A stretch of 64,000 bases of DNA from Klebsiella sp. WP3-W18-ESBL-02 (GCF_014168815.1 NZ_AP021972.1:682001-746000); one strand, 5' to 3'; shown: positions 44,267 through 53,331, counted from the first letter of the stretch. Numbers and translations: made by a program. The notes: a model not told the origin generated them from the letters alone.

Positions 44267-44292
44267 AAGGCCGGGGTTATCCCGGCCTTTGT
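44267..44292. terminator. Terminator between ribB and the fimbrial operon
   Basis: AAGGCCGGG pairs with CCCGGCCTTT around a short loop between the convergent stops at 44241 and 44297. It probably works in both directions. Confidence 0.8.
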
Positions 44293-44296
44293 GTCT

Positions 44297-45370
44297 CTAA
44301 TTGTAGTTAATCTTAAAGATCACCACGGATTCAAAGTGGCCCACCTTGACCTCTTCCCCTGCGACCTTTGACAGTTCAGCCTGATAGTCCTGCGTGACCG
44401 TCAGCAGCGAGCCGGTGAAATCGGCATATTCCGCGTACTGGTTAAAGGTGTTGAGCGTATCATCCGCGCTGTTGCGGATTTGCAGCCGCAGGCCGTTGCC
44501 TATCAGCAGCGCGGTATCCTCATCGACGAGCGTTTCGGTGGTATAGAAGGATGACGAAACCTTAAACCCGTCGTTGCACATGCCGTCCTGGGTTTTGGTG
44601 GTGGTGATGGAAAAGGTGCGGTTCATCGTGCCGCTGTCGATGTCGTAGGGGGTGAACGTACCGAAATCAATCACCTGGTTGGCCGGCTCGATGTTGAAGT
44701 TGACGTTACAGTCGAGCACGCGGATGTTTTCCAGGCCGTTAACGTGATATTTGAGGTTATAGGCGTCCGGGCTTTGGTTCCAGCCGTTGGCGCCGTCAAA
44801 CTGTACCAGCGTGAAGTCGCCAAGCGTACTTTGATAGCCGTGCGGCGGCATGGTTTTTATTTTCACGTACAGCCGCATGCGGGCCATAAAGGTGCGCGAG
44901 TAGTGCGGATCGTCAGCGTTTTTGCTGCAGAGACGATCTTCCCATCCCGATGCTCTGATTTGATCGGCTGTGAATTTTTGATAATAAGCGTTATCGATGC
45001 AGGTGTTGGTATCAATGCCGACCGCGCCCTGTGTCGCGTCATAATCGACGCCCGCATAGGTCACACCCAATTGATAATGGGGGTCATCCACGCTGGAATA
45101 GGGGTTTACCCAGGCAAACACGTTTTCTCCGACGCGCTTACCGCTCTCCTCCCGGTCGCCGTTGTCGCAGTAGACCGGCACTTTGATATCACCGCTTTCC
45201 CAGATTTTATCCCCCACCTGGGCGTTATTCGGCACGGCGAATTCTTCCAGGGTTTGATATTTGTCGGTGGGACCGCCGGAGGCGCCAAGGTAGCAGTGAA
45301 CGGCCCATGCGTTCTCGAAGGGAGCCAGCAGTAGCATCAAGAACAGCAGCGAAGCTAATCGGCGGATCAT
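44297..45370 (-). CDS. Fimbrial tip adhesin/minor subunit, two-domain type
   Basis: The last gene of a chaperone-usher operon; 357 residues with a signal peptide (LLFLMLLLAPFENAWA, cleavage before VHCYLG). About 200 N-terminal residues with five cysteines look like a receptor-binding domain of no recognised specificity. The C-terminal 140 residues look like a pilin domain (VLDCNVNFNIEPANQVIDFG near 225), and the protein ends in an alternating hydrophobic strand (SVVIFKINYN) for chaperone binding. The start overlaps the chaperone stop (ATGA). It may correspond to E. coli YqiI by operon position. Confidence 0.82.
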   Translation of the reverse strand: MIRRLASLLFLMLLLAPFENAWAVHCYLGASGGPTDKYQTLEEFAVPNNAQVGDKIWESGDIKVPVYCDNGDREESGKRVGENVFAWVNPYSSVDDPHYQLGVTYAGVDYDATQGAVGIDTNTCIDNAYYQKFTADQIRASGWEDRLCSKNADDPHYSRTFMARMRLYVKIKTMPPHGYQSTLGDFTLVQFDGANGWNQSPDAYNLKYHVNGLENIRVLDCNVNFNIEPANQVIDFGTFTPYDIDSGTMNRTFSITTTKTQDGMCNDGFKVSSSFYTTETLVDEDTALLIGNGLRLQIRNSADDTLNTFNQYAEYADFTGSLLTVTQDYQAELSKVAGEEVKVGHFESVVIFKINYN

Positions 45371-46101
45371 TTTTTGGCCTCTGGCACGGTGGCGCTGCAG
45401 CTACCCTGGCAGTTCAGGCGCAGCATACGTAAGGCGCCATAATCATCCATATAGCCAAGATAGAATCCTGACCCGCTGTTCGCTCCCGCGTTCAGGCTGG
45501 CGGCGGTGAACGGCGCCAGCATGGTGGTTTTAAAACTGGGGAACACGCCGTTGAGATCTTTACCAAAATAGGCCAGCGTAATGTAGTAAGGCGTGGGGTT
45601 GTTCACCTGCAACGTTTTGCCATTCAGGCGATATGTCATGCGCTGCTCTGTGGCGTCGCCCGGTTTTTTCTTCAGCGAAGCGGGCCGCCAGAACAGCTTG
45701 ATTCTGGACTGCATCGCCACCTGAACGACGGCGTGGTTATCAGCATTCTCTGGGGTGGGTGGGATTTCGCGAATGTTGTAGTAAAACAACGATTCACGAT
45801 CCGTCGGCAGCGTGGCGGCGCTACCCTGCTTGACGATGCGCACCTGGCTAATCGCACCGGGTTCCAGCCGCTGCATCGGCGGCAGGGCGGCAAAAAAAGC
45901 GTCGCTCTTCTTTCCCTTATCATCTTCAATCCACGAGTACGCCAGATAGGGGAGCTCCTGGCTGGCGTTGGTCAACTTCAGGCTGGCGGCTTTGTTGGCA
46001 CCATTAAAAATCACTCTGGTGCGATCGGGAGACACCGCCGCCTGAGCGATGAGCGGCGCGACAAGCGCCAGACAAAACAGATTTTTTACGATGGGCGTCA
46101 T
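45367..46101 (-). CDS. Periplasmic fimbrial chaperone
   Basis: A 244-residue PapD-like chaperone that delivers subunits to the usher. It has a signal peptide (NLFCLALVAPLIAQA), the first immunoglobulin-like domain with VSPDRTRVIFNGANKAASLKLTN, the MQRLEPGAISQVRIV G1-strand region near 78, and the second-domain stretch LQVNNPTPYYITLAYF near 165. I chose the ATG at 46101 with AAGGA upstream over an in-frame TTG six codons earlier. It follows the usher with 14 bases between stop and start. Confidence 0.88.
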   Translation of the reverse strand: MTPIVKNLFCLALVAPLIAQAAVSPDRTRVIFNGANKAASLKLTNASQELPYLAYSWIEDDKGKKSDAFFAALPPMQRLEPGAISQVRIVKQGSAATLPTDRESLFYYNIREIPPTPENADNHAVVQVAMQSRIKLFWRPASLKKKPGDATEQRMTYRLNGKTLQVNNPTPYYITLAYFGKDLNGVFPSFKTTMLAPFTAASLNAGANSGSGFYLGYMDDYGALRMLRLNCQGSCSATVPEAKK

Positions 46102-46115
46102 TTCTTCATCCTTAA

Positions 46116-48560
46116 TCAATGACAGGGCAGCATTAATGGCTGCGGAATAGCGGTGAGTGAGTCAGGCAGCGTAATACGACAGCGAGTCTCGGCCCATTGA
46201 ACGGTAAATTGCTGGCCAGCGTTGACGCCGCTTAGCCAGACGTGGCCTTCTTCGCTGACCATGCCGACATCGCTTTTCCCTTCCTCGCCGTGAACGACGG
46301 CCCCCAGCGGCGGGTAGCTACCGTCGACGGCGCGAATGAGCGCGTTAACGTCCATCCCCGCGCGTGAAGCCAGCGTTTTATAGCCAATCGCGCCTTCGGT
46401 CCATGTTTCTCTCAGCGCGTTTTCACTTACCGTCACGCCGTCCGGCAGGGCGTCCATATTGACGGCGACGGTGGTCGGTTGGTAGCTGGCGATCATTGGA
46501 ACGACGGCGTAGCCGAACAGGTTGGTGGCATTAAAATCGCCCTGTACCGGAATATCGGCAACCCCGTCGGTGCTGACCATCAGCCGTGGTTCATTACTGA
46601 TACTGCGACGGTGGAACGCCGCCCCGTGGCGAGTGGCGGTGAAAGAGCCGTTCCAGCTGGCGCTGGCGGAGGTGTAATCGCTGGCGGCATAGCTGCCGGA
46701 AAGCTGTAGGTCGCCGACGGTAGAGCGATGCTGATAATTACCGCGGAACTGGGCGCCATTATCCGGCCTATCGGTTGCCGCGCCGGCGGAAACGCCCCAG
46801 GTATTGTGCGCATCGGACGAATCGTTCCATGAGACCGTATGGCTGGTATTGTCGCCGTTGCGCATATCGTAGCTTAAGCGCTGGGCGAAACCGAATGGCA
46901 CGGAAACAGAGACGTAGATCTGATTATCGTTGTCACTCTCTTCATAGTGCGTGGTGCTGAACGTGGTGGTCAGTGAGATATTCTTCCAGCTACCGGCATC
47001 GAAATTAAAACCGGCGGTCACGCTGGCTGACGTGGAGGCATCGCCGTCCCACCACAGCTGGCGCAGCGCGGTGACGTAGAGATTCATGTTCAGTGCATCA
47101 ATAGGCTGGCTGGCGGAAATACTGATGGTTTGCTTTTCGTCCTGCGTATTGTCGCTATCGATCTGGTGGTCGACAAAATTGGCGTAGCTGTGAAACGTCC
47201 GTTCGGAAAACCGATAGGCGGCCAGCGAAACCTGGCTGTCGGTGGCGTCGAAGCGTTTACTGTAGTTCAGCCGGTAGCTGGAGCCTTTATCTTGCTGGCC
47301 GTTATCAAACTGGCTGACGGCGTGCGTGACATCAAAGGAAACCGCGCCTAGCCAGAGCATATTTTGCCCCACGCCAAGCGCGGCGGAACGATAGTCGCTG
47401 CCAGCTGCCAGCAGGCCGCCATACAGCGACGTATTTGAGAGCGCCCCCCAGGACGCCTCCCCGCTGATAAAGGTGTCGTCTACCACGCTGTGTGAAAGGT
47501 CGGGGCGCATACGCCCGGTGGTGACTTTATAACGAATCTGGCCCTGACGGGTTAAGAATGGCGTGGAAGCGGCAGAAACCTGAAAGGTATTGACGCGGCC
47601 GTCCTCTTCGGTGACTTCGACGTCCAGCGTACCTTGTACCGACTGGTTGAGGTCGCTGATGATAAACGGCCCCGGCGCGACTTTGGTTTGATAAATGATC
47701 CTGCCATCGTGTTTTACCGCGACGGTGGCGTTGGTTTGCGCGACCCCGCTGATTTGCGGCGCATAGCCGCGCAGTTCCCAGGGGAGCATACGATCGTCGC
47801 TAACCAGCGATGCGCCTGCATAGGAGAAACCGTCGAAAATATCGGAGCTAAAGTCCGTTTCGCCAAGCGTTAATTTCGCGCCTAATGCGGTGAGCGGGCG
47901 GAATAAGTAGGTTCTGGAAATGGTGTGTGCGCTTTCGCTGCTATCGTCGCTGCGGGTCTGGCTAAGCTGATAGTCGCTGCGCAGCCGCCACGCGCCAGCG
48001 TTTATGCCGCTGGTGCCGTAGGCATTAAGGTTTTCGCTGTGGCCGCCGTCGTGCGGACGATAGCGGCTGGCGAAAAGATTATAGTCGAGCAGAAAACCGG
48101 CGACGCCATCGTTCCACGTTGCGGGCGGCATCCAGCCATTGACCTTCCGGTTCATCCAGGCCTGTGGAATAGCAATATCGAGCTGCTGTTGCGCTAAGTC
48201 GAGCTTCAGCGTCATTTCCGGATGTGAGCGAAAACTGACGCAGCCGTTATCGACCGGCAGCGTGCGGAGAAATTCGTCTTTCAACCCTAAACTGTCGGCC
48301 AAATCGACCGGAATACAGGGTTCTACGTTTTGTTCTTCTTGTCGCCAGGTGAGCAACCGGCCAGAGGATATTTTATTTTTATTCACGGCAATCGAGACGA
48401 AATAATCGCCGGGCAGCACCGCAGGTTTATCTTTTAAAAGGGAGACATCAACGCTATTACGCATAGATTTATCCAGCACGTTAAGGTTGAATTCCGTCGC
48501 GCTAGCCGAGCAGGCGAATAATAAACCGCAGCCTGATGCAGTAATTTTGTCGATATTCAC
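46116..48560 (-). CDS. Outer-membrane fimbrial usher
   Basis: An 814-residue FimD-type usher that forms the outer-membrane pore and assembles subunits. It has a signal peptide (GCGLLFACSASA), an N-terminal chaperone-binding domain, the barrel (about 130-640, strands such as GYAPQISGVAQTNATVAVKH near 263 before the plug), and C-terminal domains with MDALPDGVTV near 686. It starts with GTG preceded by AGGTAGGGA; the ATG-less start is unusual but the signal peptide begins there. A hairpin with a T-run separates it from the pilin gene. Confidence 0.9.
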   Translation of the reverse strand: MNIDKITASGCGLLFACSASATEFNLNVLDKSMRNSVDVSLLKDKPAVLPGDYFVSIAVNKNKISSGRLLTWRQEEQNVEPCIPVDLADSLGLKDEFLRTLPVDNGCVSFRSHPEMTLKLDLAQQQLDIAIPQAWMNRKVNGWMPPATWNDGVAGFLLDYNLFASRYRPHDGGHSENLNAYGTSGINAGAWRLRSDYQLSQTRSDDSSESAHTISRTYLFRPLTALGAKLTLGETDFSSDIFDGFSYAGASLVSDDRMLPWELRGYAPQISGVAQTNATVAVKHDGRIIYQTKVAPGPFIISDLNQSVQGTLDVEVTEEDGRVNTFQVSAASTPFLTRQGQIRYKVTTGRMRPDLSHSVVDDTFISGEASWGALSNTSLYGGLLAAGSDYRSAALGVGQNMLWLGAVSFDVTHAVSQFDNGQQDKGSSYRLNYSKRFDATDSQVSLAAYRFSERTFHSYANFVDHQIDSDNTQDEKQTISISASQPIDALNMNLYVTALRQLWWDGDASTSASVTAGFNFDAGSWKNISLTTTFSTTHYEESDNDNQIYVSVSVPFGFAQRLSYDMRNGDNTSHTVSWNDSSDAHNTWGVSAGAATDRPDNGAQFRGNYQHRSTVGDLQLSGSYAASDYTSASASWNGSFTATRHGAAFHRRSISNEPRLMVSTDGVADIPVQGDFNATNLFGYAVVPMIASYQPTTVAVNMDALPDGVTVSENALRETWTEGAIGYKTLASRAGMDVNALIRAVDGSYPPLGAVVHGEEGKSDVGMVSEEGHVWLSGVNAGQQFTVQWAETRCRITLPDSLTAIPQPLMLPCH

Positions 48561-48583
48561 GGCGTCCCTACCTGATTATCTGG

Positions 48584-48606
48584 AAAAAGGCGGCCTGGCG
48601 GCCGCC
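48584..48606 (-). terminator. Attenuator-like terminator between pilin and usher
   Basis: On the minus strand GGCGGCC pairs with GGCCGCC around a four-base loop, followed by TTTTT, 8 bases after the pilin stop. A partial terminator here would give many pilin transcripts and few usher transcripts. Confidence 0.75.
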
Positions 48607-48613
48607 CGGTATC

Positions 48614-49186
48614 TTATTTGTAAGACAGGACGTAGGTGGCGTTCGCATTCACCGCGCCAGGGGTGGCAGGGGTGGCTTTCGTACCGTCAACCAGCTCCAT
48701 ATAGGCCTGGAACGGCAGCGTTTGTTCTGAAGAGGCCTGAACCAGCGCGATCTCTTTGGCGGTGCCAAGGGTGATATTCTGGCCGGTGCCGTCCAGCAGA
48801 CGTACGCCCACGCCGGTTGCGCCACCGGTCATGGTGTTGGACAGCAGGCTTTCGCCTTCAGTCGTCACCGCGGTGCTGGTGAAGGTCACATCCACTTTCG
48901 TGATCGGGGAGCCCTGGCCGTTGTCTGAGCTCGGCAGGTCGCAATCGACCAGATGAATGCTGGAATCCACGGCGTCAGAGTGGCCCTTTGAGTTGATATA
49001 GCTAGCCGGGACTTCGCCGAGGTCAACCTGCTTGTCGACGTCTTCCGCTTTGATGGCGCAAGGTGCGGCGATAACGTCACCGGTAAAGGTGATTTTGCCG
49101 GAGCCGCCGTCCACGTCAGCCAGCGCTGCGGTTGATGATAAGGCTGCCGTAATCAGTGCAAACAGCGCTGTTTTTCCCATATTCAT
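48614..49186 (-). CDS. Major fimbrial subunit (type 1-like pilin)
   Basis: A 190-residue pilin with a signal peptide (ALFALITAALSSTAALA, cleavage before DVDGGSG). The mature part has the pilin start GKITFTGDVIAAPCAI with two cysteines (PCAI and VDCDLP) forming the conserved disulphide, GGATGVGVRLLDG near 130, and the terminal strand ATYVLSYK with the penultimate tyrosine. It resembles E. coli YgiL. The ATG at 49186 has AAGGAT upstream; the ORF extends five codons further without support. First gene of the fimbrial operon. Confidence 0.9.
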   Translation of the reverse strand: MNMGKTALFALITAALSSTAALADVDGGSGKITFTGDVIAAPCAIKAEDVDKQVDLGEVPASYINSKGHSDAVDSSIHLVDCDLPSSDNGQGSPITKVDVTFTSTAVTTEGESLLSNTMTGGATGVGVRLLDGTGQNITLGTAKEIALVQASSEQTLPFQAYMELVDGTKATPATPGAVNANATYVLSYK

Positions 49187-49488
49187 ATCAAGATCCTTCA
49201 TTTGTAGTATTGCCAGGTTAATTCATTTATTTCTCATATTTTATTTCTGGGAAATAAAATTCGAAATCAAAATGATAATTTCCGTTTATTGTTTAAGCGT
49301 GTTTTATCGTTAATTGAACGCATTACGGTAGTAACTAATTTCATATTAAATAAACGTTGTTGCGGATAATAAAGGATTTTATCGCTATGAAGGAATGTAA
49401 ACAGAGAAAATGGGAATTTATTTATATGATTATTGTGCGCGCTTTTTGAATAATAAATTATTTATGTAAATATATTCAATAAATGAAT
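49187..49488. other. AT-rich promoter region of the fimbrial operon
   Basis: About 300 AT-rich bases between the pilin start and the zupT terminator. A + strand 20-codon frame (49387-49449) is preceded by AAAGGA but has no family resemblance. I see no inverted repeats of the kind that flank phase-variable fim switches, and no recombinase gene nearby. Confidence 0.5.
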
Positions 49489-49509
49489 AGGAGCGCAGCG
49501 TGCGCTCCT
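49489..49509 (-). terminator. Hairpin terminator after zupT
   Basis: Perfect nine-base arms AGGAGCGCA/TGCGCTCCT with a three-base loop lie 40 bases after the zupT stop, followed on the minus strand by ATTCATTTATT. Confidence 0.65.
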
Positions 49510-49548
49510 GTTAAATATTTTGACTTATTTAAGGGAGATATCAGCAGG

Positions 49549-50322
49549 TTAGCCGATTCCCATGGATTGCAGTATCACCAGGCTTAACCCCATTACCGAC
49601 ATTCCGCACAGCACGCCGTAGCTTGGATTGTTGTTGGGGTCGATCTCTTTTGCCAGCGGCATAAGCTCATCGACGGACAGTGCGACCATAATACCGGCCA
49701 CCGCTGCCATGATTGATGCCATCACCACCGGCGATACCATGCTGCCGAGAATTGCCCATGCCAGCACGCCGCCCAGGATCTCAGCCATACCGGAAATACC
49801 GGCCCAGAATACGGCCTTGCGTTTCGATCCCGTCGCGGCGTACACCGGCCCGGCGACCGCCAGCCCTTCAGGAATATTGTGTAGCGCAACGGCCAGCGCG
49901 ATACCAAAACCGAGTTCAAGATTATTGCTGGCAGTCACAAAGGTGGCGATACCTTCCGGGAAGTTGTGCAGGCTGATGCCCAGGGTCAGCAAAACGGCGG
50001 TACGGCGAATATTACGCGGCAGCGGTGGAGTATTTTTTTGCACCAGGTCCTGCGGATGGGCGTGCGGCAATACGCGGTCCAGCGCGAAGTAGCCGAGCAG
50101 CCCGAAGACAAACATGCCGTAGCCCAGCACCGGTGACATGCCCGGCGCATCAAGCGCTGCGGGCAGCATCTCCATCAGGGAGATCAGCAGCATAATCCCG
50201 GCGGCAAAGCCGAGGGAAAACGCCAGCACGCGGTTAGACGGTTTCTGACCAATCACCCCGAGAAAAGCGCCAATAAACGTCGCTGCGCCGGCCAATAATG
50301 TCAGAATCAGGGGTACCGACAT
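49549..50322 (-). CDS. zupT: ZIP-family zinc/divalent metal importer
   Basis: ZupT imports zinc and, more weakly, iron, manganese and cobalt across the inner membrane. The 257 residues equal E. coli. The metal-binding helices IV and V are marked by SLHNFPEG near residue 118 and ALHNIPEG near 147. A His-containing loop (PHAHPQD near 86) lies between helices III and IV. A strong Fur-like box lies directly upstream of the start codon. Confidence 0.95.
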   Translation of the reverse strand: MSVPLILTLLAGAATFIGAFLGVIGQKPSNRVLAFSLGFAAGIMLLISLMEMLPAALDAPGMSPVLGYGMFVFGLLGYFALDRVLPHAHPQDLVQKNTPPLPRNIRRTAVLLTLGISLHNFPEGIATFVTASNNLELGFGIALAVALHNIPEGLAVAGPVYAATGSKRKAVFWAGISGMAEILGGVLAWAILGSMVSPVVMASIMAAVAGIMVALSVDELMPLAKEIDPNNNPSYGVLCGMSVMGLSLVILQSMGIG

Positions 50323-50334
50323 CGTTCACTCCTT

Positions 50335-50354
50335 ATGATAATGATTATCATTCA
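50335..50354. promoter_or_regulatory. Fur-box-like palindrome upstream of zupT
   Basis: TGATAATGATTATCATTCA contains the palindrome ATGATAATGATTATCAT-like core and closely resembles the Fur consensus GATAATGATAATCATTATC. It ends only 13 bases before the zupT start, where a bound repressor would block transcription or initiation. Confidence 0.65.
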
Positions 50355-50517
50355 TGATATTGAAAATCGTTTTCCCTTGCGAGGGCTGAACGCATTCTTT
50401 ACGTCATCCTTACATTCAAATTTTCTGAAGATCATCATCACGCTTATCTGAGTTTATCCTCACTGAAAACAGGTTAATGTGGTGTTATTAAATCAACACC
50501 TCTGGAAGGATAACACC

Positions 50518-51306
50518 ATGTCTCGTAGCCGAATGCCAGCACTGTTTTTAGGTCACGGTAGCCCCATGAACGTGCTCGAAGATAACCTTTATACGCGCGC
50601 CTGGCAGCACCTTGGCGAAACGCTGCCGCGCCCGAAAGCGATCGTCGTGGTGTCCGCACACTGGTTCACCCGCGGTACGGGCGTGACGGCAATGGAAGCG
50701 CCAAAAACCATTCATGATTTCGGCGGTTTCCCGCAGGCGCTTTATGATACGCACTATCCGGCTCCGGGCTCTCCGGCGCTGGCGCAGCAGCTGCTTGAGC
50801 TGCTGGCCCCGGTTCCGGTGACGCTGGATAAAGAAGCGTGGGGTTTTGACCACGGTTCATGGGGCGTGCTGATTAAAATGTACCCGAATGCCGATATTCC
50901 GATGGTGCAGCTAAGCATTGACAGCACCAAACCGGCGGCCTGGCATTTTGAGATGGGCCGAAAGCTGGCCAGCCTGCGCGACGAAGGCATTATGCTGGTG
51001 GCGAGCGGTAACGTGGTGCACAACCTGCGTACGGCGAAATGGCATGGCGATTCCGCGCCTTATCCGTGGGCGACGTCGTTTAACGACTACGTGAAAGCCA
51101 ACCTGGGCTGGAAAGGGCCAACGGAGCAGCATCCGCTGGTGAACTATCTGGCGCATGAGGGCGGCTCGCTGTCTAACCCGACGCCGGATCACTACCTGCC
51201 GCTGCTGTACGTTCTGGGCGCGTGGGACGGTGAAGAGCCCATCACGATCCCGGTTGATGGCATCGAAATGGGCTCCCTGAGCATGCTGTCGGTACAGATA
51301 GGCTGA
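50518..51306 (+). CDS. ygiD: Extradiol DODA-type ring-cleavage dioxygenase YgiD
   Basis: A 262-residue member of the LigB/DODA family; E. coli YgiD cleaves DOPA in the 4,5-position, and the native substrate is unclear. Metal ligands are expected in LFLGHGSPMN (His near residue 13), VVSAHWFTRG near 47 and NVVHNL near 166. I chose the ATG at 50518 with GGAAGGA upstream. It converges on ygiC with 3 bases between stops. Confidence 0.93.
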   Translation: MSRSRMPALFLGHGSPMNVLEDNLYTRAWQHLGETLPRPKAIVVVSAHWFTRGTGVTAMEAPKTIHDFGGFPQALYDTHYPAPGSPALAQQLLELLAPVPVTLDKEAWGFDHGSWGVLIKMYPNADIPMVQLSIDSTKPAAWHFEMGRKLASLRDEGIMLVASGNVVHNLRTAKWHGDSAPYPWATSFNDYVKANLGWKGPTEQHPLVNYLAHEGGSLSNPTPDHYLPLLYVLGAWDGEEPITIPVDGIEMGSLSMLSVQIG

Positions 51307-51309
51307 CGG

Positions 51310-52470
51310 TTACTCGACGAAAATGTGCGGATAGAAGCGTGACAGATCCTGAGTGATCAGCGCTCTATCCTCACGAATACCGATTCCGGCTGGCTGATCG
51401 TTAATCAGCCAGCTGCCAATCAGCATATAGCTATCGCCAAATTTCGGCAGCGGATGGAACTGCTGGACGATCATACCCTCTTCGCCGTAAGGCCCTTCTA
51501 CCTGCTCAATGGTTTTGCCATTTTCTACGATCGAGATATTTGCCCCTTCGCGGGAGAAGATCGGTTTCACCACAAACTTGTCCATCTGCGGATGATCGTC
51601 TTCGGCAAAGTAGGCTGGCAGCAGGTTAGGGTGATCCGGGAACATTTCCCACAGCAGCGGCAGCAGCGCTTTGTTCGAAATAATGCTCTTCCAGGCAGGT
51701 TCCAGCCAGCGTACGCCGGCATCCTCAAGCTTGGTAGAGAACATCTCGCGCAGCATATACTCCCACGGATAAAGCTTAAACAGGTTGCCGATAACCTGAT
51801 CCTGAAGATCGGTAAACTGGCCTTTTTCACCGAGCCCGATATCGTCGATATAGAGGAATTCGGTTGCGACGCCAGCTTCTGTGGCGCAGTCCTGCAAATA
51901 TTGCACCGTGCCGCGATCTTCAACGGTATCGCGACAGCAGGTCATGTGCAGCAGCTGGAAGCCGTGCTGCTCGCGCAGCTCGTTAAAGCGCTCAATGAGC
52001 TTTTCCTGCAGGCTGTTGAACTGATCGCTACCCGCAGGCAGGTTGCCCGCGTTGAGCTGATCTTCCAGCCAGATCCACTGGAAGAAGGCTGCTTCATACA
52101 GCGAGGTCGGCGTGTCGGCGTTATTTTCGAGTAGCTTCGGCTCACCGGTACCGTCCCAGGCCAGATCGAGGCGCGAGTACAGCGAGGGTTGATGGGTCTG
52201 CCACGACTGGCGCACAAAGCCCCAGGTATGCTTGGGTATACGGAATTTCGTCATCAGCTCATCGCTGGCGATAACGCGCTCGACCACCTTCAGGCACATC
52301 TGGTGAATCTCGGCGGTGACGTCCTCCAGTTTTTCCACCTGCGCGAGCGAGAGCTTGTAATAAGCCTCTTCGCTCCAGTACGGCTCGCCGTACATGGTGT
52401 GGAAGTTAAAACCGTACTCGGTCGCCTTTTCACGCCAGTCCGGGCGTTCAACGATACTGACTCTTTCCAT
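51310..52470 (-). CDS. ygiC: ATP-grasp ligase-like protein YgiC (glutathionylspermidine synthase family)
   Basis: A 386-residue homologue of the C-terminal synthetase domain of glutathionylspermidine synthase; E. coli YgiC is a paralogue whose substrate is unknown. Features are LDLAWDGTGEPKLLENNADTPTSL near 102 (the start of the ATP-grasp core), KFVVKPIFSREGANISI near 297 and PYGEEGMIVQQFHPLP near 328. It starts 5 bases after ygiB and is coexpressed with it. Confidence 0.92.
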   Translation of the reverse strand: MERVSIVERPDWREKATEYGFNFHTMYGEPYWSEEAYYKLSLAQVEKLEDVTAEIHQMCLKVVERVIASDELMTKFRIPKHTWGFVRQSWQTHQPSLYSRLDLAWDGTGEPKLLENNADTPTSLYEAAFFQWIWLEDQLNAGNLPAGSDQFNSLQEKLIERFNELREQHGFQLLHMTCCRDTVEDRGTVQYLQDCATEAGVATEFLYIDDIGLGEKGQFTDLQDQVIGNLFKLYPWEYMLREMFSTKLEDAGVRWLEPAWKSIISNKALLPLLWEMFPDHPNLLPAYFAEDDHPQMDKFVVKPIFSREGANISIVENGKTIEQVEGPYGEEGMIVQQFHPLPKFGDSYMLIGSWLINDQPAGIGIREDRALITQDLSRFYPHIFVE

Positions 52471-52475
52471 GATCG

Positions 52476-53159
52476 TTAGCCGCCCATTGAACGGGAGGTG
52501 GTCCCCGTTGCGCTACGCTGCATGGTGGACTGCTTCGCCACCGACTCACCAAAGCCGCCGCGGGTGACGGTGCTGGTGGTGGCCGGCTTCGGCGCCATCG
52601 CGGTTTTGGGTACGTTCATCGAGCGGCCCGGCTGCGCGGCGCCATAGTTTTTGCCGCTGGCATCGGTGTATTGACCATAGGCCGGGCTGGACGGGTTCTT
52701 CGAGGTGAAGACCGGCTGCTGTTGATAGCCGCCCATGCCGCCGCTCATCATGCGGCCCATCATGTAGCCTGCCATCAGCGGCATCCAGAAGCTGCCGCTG
52801 CTCTGATTTTGTGCCTGTGCCTGACCTTCGCCGGTTAGCGCCATGCCCGCCTGAGCCGGTGCCTGCTGACACTGGCCTTCGCCAAACTCGGCTACGCAGT
52901 CTTCACGGCTGGCATATTTCGGCGCGGTGCGCTCGGCTTCTTTGAGCGCGTTATTAAAGGTGGTTGTACACTCGGCGCTCTTGCCCGGGTTAGCGGCAGA
53001 GCAGTCGTCCGCGTTCTGGTACAGGGTGACGGTTTCGTCGGTTTTCTCACAGCCCGCGAGCATAAAGACGGCCGTCACGGCCAGGGCTACCGGCGTTAAG
53101 TGGCGCGCGCCCCAGCTTTTACGAAAAGCGGCGTGCTGAATGTTGTTTGTCCGTTTCAT
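52476..53159 (-). CDS. ygiB: YgiB-family lipoprotein-like envelope protein (DUF1190)
   Basis: A 227-residue protein with a basic N-terminus, a hydrophobic export segment and a lipobox-like end (VFMLAGCEKTDE, Cys about residue 38). The mature part has cysteines in DDCSA, AECTT, EDCVAEFGEGQCQ, then a Gly/Met-rich segment and a Ser/Thr/Ala-rich tail ending SRSMGG. The DUF1190 family has no settled function; it travels with ygiC and tolC. I start at ATG 53159 from homology. Confidence 0.92.
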   Translation of the reverse strand: MKRTNNIQHAAFRKSWGARHLTPVALAVTAVFMLAGCEKTDETVTLYQNADDCSAANPGKSAECTTTFNNALKEAERTAPKYASREDCVAEFGEGQCQQAPAQAGMALTGEGQAQAQNQSSGSFWMPLMAGYMMGRMMSGGMGGYQQQPVFTSKNPSSPAYGQYTDASGKNYGAAQPGRSMNVPKTAMAPKPATTSTVTRGGFGESVAKQSTMQRSATGTTSRSMGG

Positions 53160-53284
53160 TTTATTCTTCCTGGACCCAGTGGAATGGTATTGCATTAGCG
53201 CTCAGGATAGTGGATGAGTGGTTGAAAATGAAGCGAAGAAGGGGATAAAGCGGGCGATCTTTACGTTGCCTTACGTTGGCACAA

Positions 53285-53310
53285 TAAAAAGGCCCGCACG
53301 TGGCGGGCCC
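53285..53310 (-). terminator. Intrinsic terminator after tolC
   Basis: GGGCCCGC pairs with GCGGGCC around a short loop, followed by five T residues on the minus strand, 22 bases after the tolC stop. It separates tolC from the ygiBC transcript. Confidence 0.85.
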
Positions 53311-53331
53311 TACGATCGGCAAAGGCGAATC

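Noticed and set aside
49387..49449. 20-codon frame upstream of the fimbrial operon
   Set aside because: AAAGGA lies upstream, but length and composition are compatible with chance and it resembles no known small protein.
49187..49488. Invertible phase-variation promoter for the fimbriae
   Set aside because: No pair of inverted repeats of suitable length and no recombinase gene nearby.
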